A DNA stretch of 64,000 nt from positions 806,001 through 870,000 of the forward strand of contig JAGPXD010000004.1 of the NCBI GenBank assembly GCA_020746995.1, written 5' to 3'. The notes under the pieces were generated by a model. That model was not told the DNA's origin, searched no databases, and worked only from the letters and a program-made list of their open reading frames with translations. Shown piece after piece: positions 45,415 through 56,670 of the stretch. Each line of letters starts with the position of its first letter. The stretch's first letter is position 1. The DNA comes from Plectosphaerella cucumerina (taxonomy: Eukaryota; Ascomycota; Sordariomycetes; Glomerellales; Plectosphaerellaceae). A program made the position numbers and the translations under genes.

Positions 45415-47425
45415 TCAGCAGATGACAATGTCCTCGACTTCCAGCTCTCCCCTCTCCACCATCCCCGCGACCTGCCCGTCCATGAGATCGTCCATGACGC
45501 AATTGTCGACGATGATATACTCGTGGCCACTGGGTCGAAGGACGAGCGGGCAGTCGCATCCGCCCACGACTGCGATCCGGTCTCCCGGCCGCCCATTGTG
45601 TAAAATAGTGCCGATGCGGCCCCCTCCTGTTCGGAAAAGACGTCCGCCGGAGCGACCTTCGAAGATCCCATCTTCCTCCAGCACCGTGCTGATGTCACCG
45701 TTGTCCACAAGGCTGCGACGCACTGCAACGGCGCTGATAATGTCAACAAAGGCCCCCTTGCATTCCAGGTGCAGGCCGTCGTCCGAGAAGGAGAAATCGG
45801 ACGGAAGGCCCGCATCGGCAGCGAAGATTTGGAATCCAAGATCCAGGAGCAGATGACGGATCGCGACCTTGGAGGTTTTCGGGCTGGGGCCCAGAGCATC
45901 TATCTCGGCCCTCCCCGGGTTCGTCAAGTCAAAAGCCCAACTAGGAAATCCTTTGGCCACAGCACCAAGGTGCCCACGCTGTCCTGCACACCTGGCTAGA
46001 AGGCTGAGATTACCCGCTTCTTCGAGGCAGATGCGAGCGAAGGAAACCCAGACCCGTTTCCACGTGAGCACCGGGTCGTCGTATCTAGGCAGGACGCGAC
46101 GCGAGATCTGTTTAGGCAGAATGGCGAGAAGGCCGAAGACCTTATCCCGCGGGTCGGTGACATTGGAAACACGCCCCAGACGGATTGTCTCGCGCAAACA
46201 GAGTTGCCCTCCCACCATGATCAATGAGGACATATCTTGACGCATGGTAAGACGCTGATCCTCCACAATGACAGACCTGCACCATATCAGTTTCGTCACA
46301 GCCTTGCCCCTTCTCAGAGCAGTCCGAACATTCGCATCTGCTTCGGGGTTCTCGCAGTCGTCCGTGGATGAATCGGCCCACAAAGTGCTGCATTCTCGTG
46401 GGGTGATGAAGAAGTTCTCTGCACCGAACCAGAACACCAGAGAGGACGCCAGCGCAATCTCCTGGATTATCCAAAGACGTTCCCAGTACTCCTGGTTGAA
46501 GATGCATTCATCTTTGAATACTAGGGAGAAACGATAACCTTTGTGGGATTCAGCGGCTTGCTGGACATGGTCGAAATTGCCGACCGGTTGTGGAGGTCTC
46601 TGATAGCCTGCAGAGGGCACGGCGTCTCTTCCTTGTGGAGACTAGCAGCTGCGAAATCCCAAAGATCTCGTAGTTCAGAGAGAATTGCCATCAAGTGAGG
46701 TTCGTGGCTTCGTCCGAGCCAGCCTCTGACTGCGAGGGCATCAGTGTAGATGAGCTGCATCTTTTGCACCTCGACAGATCTCTCGATCAGGTCATCTTGG
46801 TTAATGCAGATGGCATCAATCCAGACTTTCAAACCACGTTCGGATACCTCGTAAGATGATCGGAGGCGTAAAAGAGCCGCGTGGAGGTTATCCCCAACGC
46901 CGAAGGGTACGCCGTTGACAAGAATCTTCTGCCTCTTGGTTGGATCACCCCAGACATAGCTCAGGGCAAGGAAGTCACCCCAGGAGTATCGATCAACCAG
47001 ACCTTTCAGCTGCTCCAACGGACGATCGCAAAACTCGTACAAAGATGGGTCTGGAGCGACTTCTCGTGCTGTCTCGGTAAACTCTGGCTCGGCTAGTTTG
47101 CGAGGGTCCCTGTTGACCAAATTCCACATGAAATGACGGGTCAGGCCGCGGTCAGTTTCACTTTCATGACCAGGCCCTTCCGGAAGCCTGGCGCGGAAGT
47201 CCCTGTAAGCCTGGGTGTAGTCCTCAAGGCAAACAACGGTCAGGTCGCCAGTGACTTGAGCGTTCTTATCGGTTGAGGGGTGCAGTGTCAAAAGACGGAT
47301 CTTCTTGCTATTCATCGGCAGGGGCGCGTATAGAAGTTTCGAATCGTCATGCGATGTAGTGAATGATTTCGTCGAGGTCAGTAAGAGGTCTGACAGACCG
47401 GAACGCGGAGAGCCTTCTCCTGCCA
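45415..47425 (-). CDS. HET domain region, probably the C-terminal half of the AAA-HET gene
   Basis: Heterokaryon-incompatibility (HET) domain, a fungal cell-death effector module. Family blocks are clear: DFLALSYVWGDPTKRQKILV, then LKVWIDAICINQDDLIERSV, then YTDALAVRGWLGRS, and in a second frame EYWERLWIIQEIALASSLVF. The first frame is open from 47425 to 46521 and the second from about 46620 to 45415. No good splice pair joins them, and LHNR / VGNFDHVQQAAESHKGYRFS suggests a one-base shift near 46580-46590. A start ATG exists at 47315 (MNSKKIRLLTLHPS), but the preceding residues KLLYAPLP belong to the usual HET lead-in. This points to translation from the upstream AAA exons through a splice at 47426/47425. 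The C-terminal part after about 46100 is variable, as in most HET proteins. Confidence 0.75.
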
Positions 47426-50400
47426 CTCAAGGTCAGCTAAAGTCCCGAGTAGCGTCGTTGATTGCAAAAGCAGCCTACCCTCTTTCCAAAGACCCTCAAG
47501 TGCAGGGCACAGGCGCGTCCTTACCTGAAGTATCAGTGTTGAGGTGCATTCCCTCATTTGAGTCAGCCGAGCCGGCAGCTAGTTTAGCATACGCCGCTCG
47601 TCCGAGCTGCACCTGGCTCGACTCAAGTTCCGCGTAGTCCTTCTTCATCCGTCTAAAGCCAGTAGGATCGTGCTTTGCTGCAAAATCGCGAAGTGGCCTC
47701 GACACAGAGTTCGCAGCAGACCGGTTCGCACCAGCTGTGCCAGTGAGGACTTGCTCAAAGAGAGGCCAGGTCAGCAGTCTCTTGCCCTTATCCTCGCCAG
47801 ATTCAACAAACTTGTCGCACATAAGCGCAGCCTTGAAGCAGAGGCTCTTGATATCCGAGCCAGAATAACCGGGCGTCATCTGAGCAAGGCGGGGCACGTT
47901 GAGGCCAGGGTCCAGAATCTCCCCTTCCAGCATAATCCAGAAGATCTTTTCCCGAAGAGCAAGTGTCGGCGGTCCCATATACGTGATGTTTGGAACTCGG
48001 CGAAGGACAGCTGGGTCGAGAAGCGTTGGCAAATTGGTTGCCAGTATGACGAGCGGGTTATTTTTGGAGTTTGAGAAGCCATCCATTTCAGTAAGTAGCT
48101 GTGTAATAGTTTCGCGATAGAAGCTGCCTGAGCCTCTTGAATCATTGGCCGACCGAGCCCCAAATAGCGAATCGGCCTCGTCGATGAATACAATGCTAGG
48201 CGAGATGCGTCTTGCGAGATTGAACAGCGCCTTGACGACCTTGGGTGTTTGGCCGCAATACTGAGACTGGATGTCGGCGGCGGTAGCGCTGATGATGATG
48301 GACTGGGTGGTGGAAGCCAGCATGCGTGCAAGCAGAGTTTTGCCGGTGCCCGGGGGGCCATAGAGAAGCACGCCGCCGGTGTGCTGTTGCTGCAATATCC
48401 CGTAGGAGGATCCGAGGCTGTTTGGGTTCTGGTGATGCTCCAGAACTCGCTTTACTGCCTTTACAGTTTCCTCATCAACCGCAATCGAGTCCCGGGCATC
48501 TTTGGATGTCACTGGACTGACCACCAGGGGGAGCATCTGCTGCTCGAATCTGTAGGTTTTGTTGGTCGCCTGACTGATTTCCCTGAGCTGCTTCTGGACG
48601 TGTTCAGGGAACTTGCTCCACTCATCCTTGTTCTTGTTATCAGTGCGACTGTAATCAGAATCGTTACCGTCAGAACCATCGGCGTCAAACCATTGCTGGC
48701 AGAGCGACCGCTGGCAGAGCGACCGCTGGCAGAGCGACCGCTGGCAGAGCGACCGCTGGCAGAGCGACCGCTGGCAGAGCGACCGCTGGCAGAGCGACCG
48801 CTGGCAGAGCGACCGCTGGCAGAGCGACCGCTGGCAGAGCGACCGCTGGCAGAGCGACCGCTGGCAGAGCGACCGCTGGCAGAGCGACCGCTGGCAGAGC
48901 GACCGCTGGCAGAGCGACCGCTGGCAGAATCATCGCTAGCAGAACCATCGCCGCCAGAACCGCCGGCAACACACCCCCAGACCTCGAGTGCCTTCTGGCG
49001 GCCGCCCGACACCTAGAACGGCTCTTTTGATCTGGTCGTCATCCGTCACCTCTCCGAGGCACCGCAAAATCTCGCTTGCTAAAGATGACATTTGCGAAAC
49101 ATGATCTCGTGTGAGTTTGGCGGCCAGCGAGGCTCCCAGAAAACCCCACTTCGTATGTGGCATGACAAGTGAAGGTTTGTTGGCGCCCGGCGTTCTGTGG
49201 CGAATGCGTCTCTGAAGATAGCGCACAGTTTTGTGTCGCTGTTCGGCTCTTTGGTCTGCCATGAGAAGCTCTCTCATCTGGGGAGTCCTGACTGGCAGCA
49301 GCTGGACTAGTTCGACGCCATGAATTCTCATGAGCTTGTCATAGTGTAATGTGTCCTGGCGCGTGTATCTGTCTCTTGCGAAGAGAATGATGGTGTGCTT
49401 GTGGACCAGGGAGGCCTTCAAGAGTTTGCGAAGACGAGATCCTAGGTGATCATTGACTGTAGACTGATCAACCGAAAGAAAAATGACGAGAGAGGGCATG
49501 CGTTCATCGTCAAATGGGACGGACTGGTTGCGCCTTTTGGCTTCGGGGGCGCTGAGAAGGGCGGCGAGCGGTTCAGTCCACTAGATGGATGCGAATTAGC
49601 ACGGATACATGACGGCGATGTGCTGCAGGACTTGCCGTGATGACAGAAGAGTCCAAATCTTCGTCTTCGGCAGGAGTCTTTACAGCTTCGTTAGGTGGCC
49701 GGAAGCACGGCTCAAATAGCTTCCCTGCGCAGAGGTCCTCTTCGACTCGATCCGTCACATCCCAACACTCTTCTGTAAAGTCTTTGATGTCTTCGCTATC
49801 GAGTAGCATCAGGTCTGCATCGATGGTTTTGGCGAATTGCTTGGCAACAGCGGCGAGGAAAAATGTCCGGTAGGTCGGCAGCTGGCTTGACACAGGTGAC
49901 CTGAGAAGAACAACATCCTTGCTGAAGTGCCGCGGGTTTCTTACTGACCGCTGCTCTTCGGGCCGTGCAAGCATCAGCAACGGGTCGAACCAGGTCACGT
50001 CCATGACATGACACATGCTGGCAAGATCCTGAGCCTGTATTCTGCACACCTCGGCTTCGGTAAGAAGCCCCGTCTCTTGATCAAAGGCTGCCTCTCCAAG
50101 CAAATCCAAAAAGTCTGGCGTGTCTTTCCATGCCTCTCGGAGGGTGACGCAATGTTCCAAGAGCCAATTTGGTAGCGGGAAAGGCTGCGGCTATACAATC
50201 GAGTTGACGTCAGTGTGCTCATCTCCCCGCGTCTCCGACGAGCTCTCTCGCACCTCTGATGTGTTGTCGCTGGAAGCAGCTGAAGGGCATGGGCTCTGTT
50301 CCGCAGAGTCTGATATCCCAGCCTCTGCAAAGGCGCTAGACCAGGAGGCGGCAGAGCCGCATAGGCTGTCTCGTGTGTCTAGGGCATTGAGCTCCACGGA

Positions 50401-50463
50401 GGAAGAGCCGTCCGAGGCGACTCTGTCCGAGGCTTCAGCCATGGTAGATCCATCGTCTTCCAT
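47426..50463 (-). CDS. fungal AAA ATPase, apparently fused to the HET domain downstream
   Basis: Exons 50463-50254, 50190-49636, 49580-48975 and 48920-47525 keep one frame, giving about 922 residues. Intron 2 (49635-49581) uses a GC donor (GCAAGT). Intron 3 (48974-48921) is less certain; it removes two in-frame stops before the minisatellite. The N-terminal half has fungal AAA features (HCVTLREAWKDTPDFLDLLG, MCHVMDVTWFDPLL). The AAA domain has Walker A GPPGTGKT at about 645-652, Walker B IVFIDEADSLFG and LRRVPNITYMGPP. After exon 4, acceptor 47426 joins it in frame to the HET lead-in. Alternatively, acceptor 47437 gives a short end (ADLEWQEKALRVPVCQTSY, stop at 47378) and a separate AAA protein. 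The AAA assignment is firm; the fusion is likely but unproven. Confidence 0.8.
48696..48920. repeat. 15 bp minisatellite, 15 perfect copies
   Basis: CTGGCAGAGCGACCG repeated 15 times without a mismatch, with degenerate copies at both ends (about 48681-48695 and 48921-48960). The unit is a multiple of 3 and open in every minus-strand frame (RSLCQ, SASGR or ALPAV). In the frame of the AAA protein it reads RSLCQ. The perfect identity points to recent expansion. Confidence 0.97.
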
Positions 50464-51524
50464 TGCAGCAGCGGATGGAGATGTTGCCTGAAGACTCAGT
50501 GAATGAAAATGAAGATGGATCGGTGCCTTTCTGATGTGGGATGTTTCTTATGACACAGCATTCAGACCAGGCTGCAAACGGGACGAGTTTCCAGTTCCAA
50601 CGTATCTTCTGCCATAATAGCGCCTAGTGTGGCGAAGTGCATCAAGTGCAGACAATGCATGCATGGTGCTGGCCAAGTGGCAGACCGGCAGGCTCTGAGT
50701 GCGGCTGTCAGGCTGCCGCGTGTCCAGTTCTGGTCGCACTGCATCGAAATCCGAATAGCCTCACTCTGTGGTGTGGCTAGAATCGCTGTCAGTCTGGAAA
50801 GGGCCGTCGCCGGGTTGGCCACGGTTCAGGACCCCATGCTCGAGGAGAGGCGACCCCGATGCAGCTCAGGGAGCGGGATGTGACAAGCGCATCGGGCGTG
50901 GCGGATGCGGGCGATTGCTGGCCAGTGAGGATACCCTTTTTCTGCCTTGTTGCCCGTTGAACCCTTCCCTTTTGGGGACCGACGGGAAGACCACAGATTG
51001 ATTTGCGGACCGCACACCCTCCCGACGAAAGGTGAGGCGAAGCTCCAAGATGAAATCTGACATGCCGTTGAGCGGGGTGCTAAGATTCATTGCGGGCAGG
51101 CAGGGCATAGCGTCTCAACCCCCAGGAACTGTGTCTCGAGCTGTGAGAGAACTGCAGCTAGTCGTTTCTAAGTGACGGGAGAGGAATATGTGGTTGGGAG
51201 GGCGATATGGCAGGAGATGGGCCGGAGAGTTGCGACAGATCATTGGGGGCGGGGGCCTGGCGATTAGAAAGTAGAGAAAAACAGCGTCTGGACTGAGATG
51301 AGCGCGTGCAAGGTCGATTGAGGGGTTGATGGACGCAGGCGAGGCTGCGCGCGCGCTGCACCCCATCTGTCTGATGAGAGCGTGGGTGTAGGAAGTGGAA
51401 ATGATCAAGAGAGTGAAGAAGGCGAGATCAGAGCACATGATGGTTGCTGCTTCCCTTTCAGCGCTTTCGGTCCACCAGTCAGCTTACATAAGATGCCCGG
51501 TCAGGATCGACCTTTACAGTTCCT
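50464..51524. other. intergenic between two minus-strand HET-cluster genes
   Basis: About 1 kb: the AAA gene promoter and the 3' flank of the next HET gene. Short ORFs only; nothing recognised. Confidence 0.5.
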
Positions 51525-53509
51525 TCAAACAATCGTCACAACTTTTCTCACACACTCATCTACCGTGGTCCGGATCTCTCCCACGCCAATGCGCACAAAA
51601 TTGTCCGCTTCCACCTCGGCAGCCGCCAGCAGCACGACGTGCGAGAGCTTCTCCTCTTCGTCCATTGACGTCGACAGGATGGCAGCCAGAAACGACTGCG
51701 GTCCCGCAGCTCCTTGGTCGAACACACCCCAGCCCACCACTTTTCCAGTTGAGGAGAGAATCTGATAGCAGCCTGGATGCGTTTGGGCATTGACCTCGTA
51801 CGGTCCCATGCCCATACTGACAGCCTCACTGCCTTCCACCAGGCCCATCCGTTTATCGGCCCTCCGAAGGTTGATGACTGGAGCTTCGACTCTGAGCCTG
51901 GCAGTCCGCACCCTCTTGTCCGTCGGCACGAGCCCGTAGACTTCGGGCGGTAGTTCCAGCTTACTCACCAGCTCACTTCCGAAGACGTACCACGACATCT
52001 CCCACTGCACTGGCACATCCACGCTGCCCCACGACCAGGACGGCGCTCTCGGCGAGGGGCCACCAGTCGCCAGCCTGTCGCTACAGTACCACAGCAGGTG
52101 ACAGGGCGACTTTCCCAGCCATGCCCCCGCGCAGTACATGCCCTCTTTCGTTGACGGCGTGTCGGTGCGCCCCGCGACATATCGTGCCAGACTCTCAATC
52201 GCCATGGTCCGATCATCAGCGCACGTCAGGCTGCGTGATGTGTAGCCCTTGATTAGGCCGCACCATAGCGATTCCAGCCCGTGGAGCATCCGACCTGCTG
52301 CCAGGCGCTTCTCGATGGACATGACTGGTAGCCCGTCCTCGCCAACGGAATGCCTCTGGCACTCGAAGAAGATTTGGGACGTACTGAACTCGACGATGCG
52401 GCGGCTGAGGATGCGTTCCTGATACACCCAACCTCGCGAATTCCAGACCGATTGGTCTAGAGCCTGCACGAAACCGTCGCCCAAGGGGGCTATGAGCATG
52501 GTGCGCTTGCCGGTGGAAGACTGGTACGGGACTGGAACAGGTGTAGGCCGAGCGGTGCGCTGGTGGAAGAGGCCTCCAGCTGACGAGGAGGACCCGGCGG
52601 CGGCGATGGTGAGGAAGGCGTTGTGGTAGATGAAGCCCATCTGGGGTGCCTCTCTCCCCCAGTCGGCCTTGTCATCCTGGACGATGCATAGGGCGTCTAC
52701 CCAGAGGTACCGCATCCCCAGCTTCCTCGTAGCCGCCGCCGCCTGGCGTTGCGTGAGCGGCAGGTCGTCGAGCGGGATGCCTCGCCTGTGCGCTGCAGTG
52801 TTGTGGGTCGTCGTCGTGAGCTGGCCAGAGGTGCCCCAGCAGTAACTCAGCGCGACGTAGTCCTCGCTGACGTCGGGCCCGTCGACTAGTCTGAGACGAT
52901 CGTCTTCGATGCAGAGGAGCCTCGTGGGGAAGTCTCTATTTGCATGGCGAGGCTTACCCCCTTTGCCGCCTTCGGTCACGAAGAAATTCTGTCTTCGACA
53001 CTCGGGATGCCGGGCGTCGCAGTCTGCCAGCCACGACTTAACCTGTGCGAAGGCCTCTTCCGAGTCAGGCCTTGAGAGGAGCTGCCTCCCGGTGATGTCC
53101 CCTGATATTGCTGCCATGTTGTCTGCAGCCGGTATGAGAACCGATAGCACAGCTCCTCGGGGGAGGACCTACCCGGATCGGCAAATACGTGAAAGTAGCC
53201 CCTGATCTTGGTCCCGACGACCATGCCGTAGATGCTCGAGACGCCAGGGGCAAGACCCTTGTGAGATGGGTAGGTGCTGGAGATGAGTAGGACACGGTGC
53301 TTCTTCGTGTGGTCGAGATCCTTGCGCTCACCGCCCAGCTGGGCGAATATCAGGGCGCAGAGGTCGCATGTTGCGGATGAGACGCCGAGGGAGACGTAGT
53401 CCAGGTGAGGGTACCCGTGTTCCACCACCGGACGGCCTGCGCGCCTGGTCGATTCTCGCTGGGACCAGAAGGCCTGGGGCGTTATTGCCCTGCAGGTTTC
53501 GCAGAGCAT
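51525..53509 (-). CDS. HET domain protein
   Basis: Two exons, 53509-53173 and 53122-51525, give 644 aa. The N-terminus MLCETCRAITPQAFWSQRE and the later SATCDLCALIFAQL carry the paired CxxC motifs usual ahead of HET. The HET domain has DYVALSYCWGTSG, YLWVDALCIVQDDKADW and NSRGWVYQERILSRRIVEFS. The C-terminal region contains RAPSWSWGSVDVPVQWEM, the typical post-HET tail. The intron join is in frame (FADP-DNMAAISGD). It belongs to the same cluster as the AAA-HET gene and probably acts in allorecognition or cell death; partner and trigger are unknown. Confidence 0.92.
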
Positions 53510-53662
53510 TTGTCTCCACAACAGCTCAGAATGACGGAGGTTGCGGACGGGACGATGTTCACGGAGCAAGCCGCAGCCTTTCGTTGATGCCCGTCAGTTG
53601 GGTCGACACCCCGCGATTTTGGTGATGACTAAGCAAAGTCCAAGGTTCGTCAACCAGCAGTT

Positions 53663-53863
53663 TCAATTGTGACCTGAGCTCTTGATCATGCTCTTTCCAT
53701 CAAAGTCGACCTTTCGCGTATCGAAAGATGCGGTAAAATGGCTTTCGACTGGACCAAAATGACCGTCTGATCGGAGCTCATTCAATTCCGCATATCTCTT
53801 CGCAATCCCGGCCCCCAAAATGGCCACACTACCCAGGACGAATCTGGTGACAATCTGCGCCAT
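53663..53863 (-). CDS. possible small protein, 66 aa
   Basis: ATG-started ORF with a hydrophobic N-terminus (RFVLGSVAILGAGIAKRY) and a charged tail, 118 bp from the divergent start of the next HET gene. Composition is protein-like, but there is no family match I recognise. It could equally be a chance ORF in the promoter region. Confidence 0.25.
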   Translation of the reverse strand: MAQIVTRFVLGSVAILGAGIAKRYAELNELRSDGHFGPVESHFTASFDTRKVDFDGKSMIKSSGHN

Positions 53864-53981
53864 GCTTCTTCCCCTGTTTGACCCCTACAGGACCGCCAAG
53901 ATGGACCCCTCGAGTCCTGCGGCCTTTTGTTCACCACCGTCAACCTGAACACCCTCTGCATCAATCACGACCACTTGCGCC

Positions 53982-56377
53982 ATGACATCGCCAATCCCAG
54001 AACACTATATTCCCCCGGAACCACCGTCACCGACTTCTTCGGACCGCTCTGTGCCAACGGCACGGTCATCGTCCCCGTTCAAACCACACACAGTCTTGGA
54101 CTTGGGACCTCTACCCCGATCCCCATTTGCAGACGACCCCAGCCTCGCCACTGGTGTCCGCTATTACGATGCCGACTCGGGCAGCGGGGAGTGGCCCATG
54201 TTCGAGTACAGCAAGGGGCATCGCCTGCACGACATCTCCGGCCTTTGTGACGTTTGCGACACACTCGATGTGGACGCGCTTCGGAGAGGTGGCAAGCTCC
54301 GCTATCACCACAGGGATATCATTTCGGCCGCAAAAGACTGCAGGATGTGCGCCCTGATCGCCCAGAGCTATCGGTCTTACTACTTTCGGAGGTACTGGGG
54401 GGCAGACGGGTTCAAAGACTACAGCCCGACGGCAGAATGGGAAGATGTAGTTGAGGTGAGCCTCTTCAAGGGCCTGCTGACTTTGGATCTGATTCGGCTG
54501 TGGTACCGGGGGCAGAGAGGGGCGGATGAGGCGACACCTCTCCGCGAGGAATGGAGGTGGACGTTTGGCCAGTTCAGGCTGTTGTCCGCTGGCGAGGCAA
54601 AAGGTTCGTGCATCCATGGTCGGTCCTCCGTTCTGCTGCCAATCTTACTCTTTTGACAGGCATACGCCGTTCAGAAGAGCCCCCAGTGGTCCCCATCACC
54701 GCCAGAGGAAATCTGACGGACGCAGCTGCATCTCGACTGTTGTCAGAGCTTAAGCGCGTCATCACCAGAAGGGCGCCCTGCAAAATTTGCGCATCCAAGA
54801 GCCTGCCTCTGCAAATGGGAAGGGTGCGCTCCCCCAAGCCGCTCCGCATTCGACCCATCCTGCCCGACCGAGTCATCGAGATACTCAGCCCATTTGGTAC
54901 TTCGCCTGGACAGATTATGCTCCGCCTGAAGGAGACCGACGGCACAGAAACGGCAATGTACACGACACTCAGTCACCGCTGGGGAGGCAGCCATACTTTC
55001 AAGACCACCAAGGACACATTGCACCAGCATATGCGCTGGTTCAACATTAAAGAGCTGCCTCGGACATTCCAGGATGCTGTGCTGGTTTCTCACGTCCTTG
55101 GCGTCAGATATGTATGGATCGACTCGCTGTGCATCGTCCAGGACGATGTTGGTGACTGGCTGCAGCAGGCGGCCAAGATGGGGTCCATCTACTCGCACGC
55201 AACTTTTACCATTGCCGCTCACTCCGCGGCCCAGTGCAACGAGGGCTTTCTCTGGCGGTGCAGGGTGCCTTCAACACTAAATATCGCCCCCTTGGCTGGT
55301 GGTCCCGAGTTCATCGTCGAGATCCCCGAAATCGGACCTCTCAACCCCAGGGATTTGCATCATAGCGAAATCTCAAACAGGGCATGGGTTCTGCAGGAGC
55401 TGATGCTGTCGCCGAGGGTCTTGCATTTCTACGAGAACCATCTCCTCTGGGAGTGCGAGCATGCCAACGGCTTCTCAAGCCATGCACACGAGTTTTCCTC
55501 CGCGACAGGATTGGCTGTGCCCTATTCTACAACCGCAAGCCTGTTCCACAGAGCAAACGGCACGACAGGGGTATATGATGCGTGGCTTCACCTCGTGCAC
55601 AGGTACTCTACGTACGAGATGACCTTTGAGAAAGACAAGCTCGTGGCTCTCGGAGGTATCATCAGCGCGTTGCGCAAAGTGCTTCGCGACGGAGGCGGCT
55701 CCGACAGCCAGGCCAGATATCATCATTGCGGCATATTCGAGGCGGACGTGCACAGGTCGCTGCTGTGGTATTTGCCCTTTGAGGATATTCTCCACGGACC
55801 GGAGCGGCATCTGCAGAGGGCTCCATCATGGTCATGGGCCAGTGTCGACCACAAGGTCTATTTTGCGAGGGTTGAAGAGGGGGGTTCCGCCACAGCAATC
55901 ACTGTCAAGCATCTGCGACTCGAGGGCCGTCGGCATCAAGACTACACGGATCCTGCCGTGATCTGTCCCATTTGCCGTCTCTTCCTCAAAGCCCCCGTCA
56001 TTCGCATCTTCGCCGAGCTTTCGATGGCACATGGTGCATCTTCAGCTCGTCCGAGTGTACGGGGCGTGCTGAATCCCGTTTCGATGAGGGAAAGCCGCGC
56101 CGGAGGCGAGGAACTCGGGTGGTGTTGGCCCAACGGAGCTCGTGTATGGCCGACGCTGCTGACGGGCGAGAAGACGATGCTGTTGGAAGACCTGACGTTC
56201 CTCGCGGTGCAGAGCCGCGATTTTCCGGAAAGCCACAAGGTTGCTGGTGTGTGGTGTCTCTTGATCACACCGATTCAGGGCGTTGCGAGCGTATACCGAA
56301 GGATTGGGATCGCCTTCATCCGAGGCGATCGCGTTAAGGAAGACCTCGAGCAGCCGGAAGTCGTGACCCTGGTTTGA
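53982..56377 (+). CDS. HET domain protein
   Basis: Exons 53982-54603 and 54660-56377 give 779 aa. The Pro/Ser-rich start (MTSPIPEHYIPPEPPSPTSS) precedes a CxxC pair (LCDVCDTLDVDALRRGGKLR and DCRMCALIAQS). The HET domain has TTLSHRWGGSHTFKTTKDTL, YVWIDSLCIVQDDVGDWLQQ and NRAWVLQELMLSPRVLHFYE. The tail has RAPSWSWASVDHKVYF. The intron at 54604-54659 uses a GTTCGT donor, less usual but in frame. It runs opposite to the previous HET gene, with about 470 bp between starts. Confidence 0.92.
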
Positions 56378-56670
56378 AGGAGCGACATGCATCATGCTGC
56401 CCGCATGATGGTGGAACATGGCCAAATCGAGGCCGTTGCCGCATCATGCCGACAAGGCAGAAGTCAAGGCAATCACTGCCATGAGTCTTGCCGAGTGCCG
56501 ATCGACTTGAATTTTTGATCTTACGCCGGTGACTCAATCTAGCAGGGAATACGACAGGACAGGGTTGCTAGTACTTAAGTAAGCTTGGGGGGCAATCATC
56601 ACCAACAACCGACTGCAACCAACCCCGCATTCTCACTATCACTCTCATCCTCAACACTCACGACACTGCA
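56378..56670. other. short intergenic region
   Basis: 3' flank of the HET gene and promoter of the methyltransferase gene; CA-rich leader before the ATG. No site identified. Confidence 0.45.

Noticed and set aside
48696..48920. CRISPR-like array
   Set aside because: The units are contiguous without spacers, and this is a eukaryotic coding region.
48249..49016. 255-codon plus ORF with LAERP repeats
   Set aside because: Produced by the minisatellite on the wrong strand; the minus strand carries the AAA domain.
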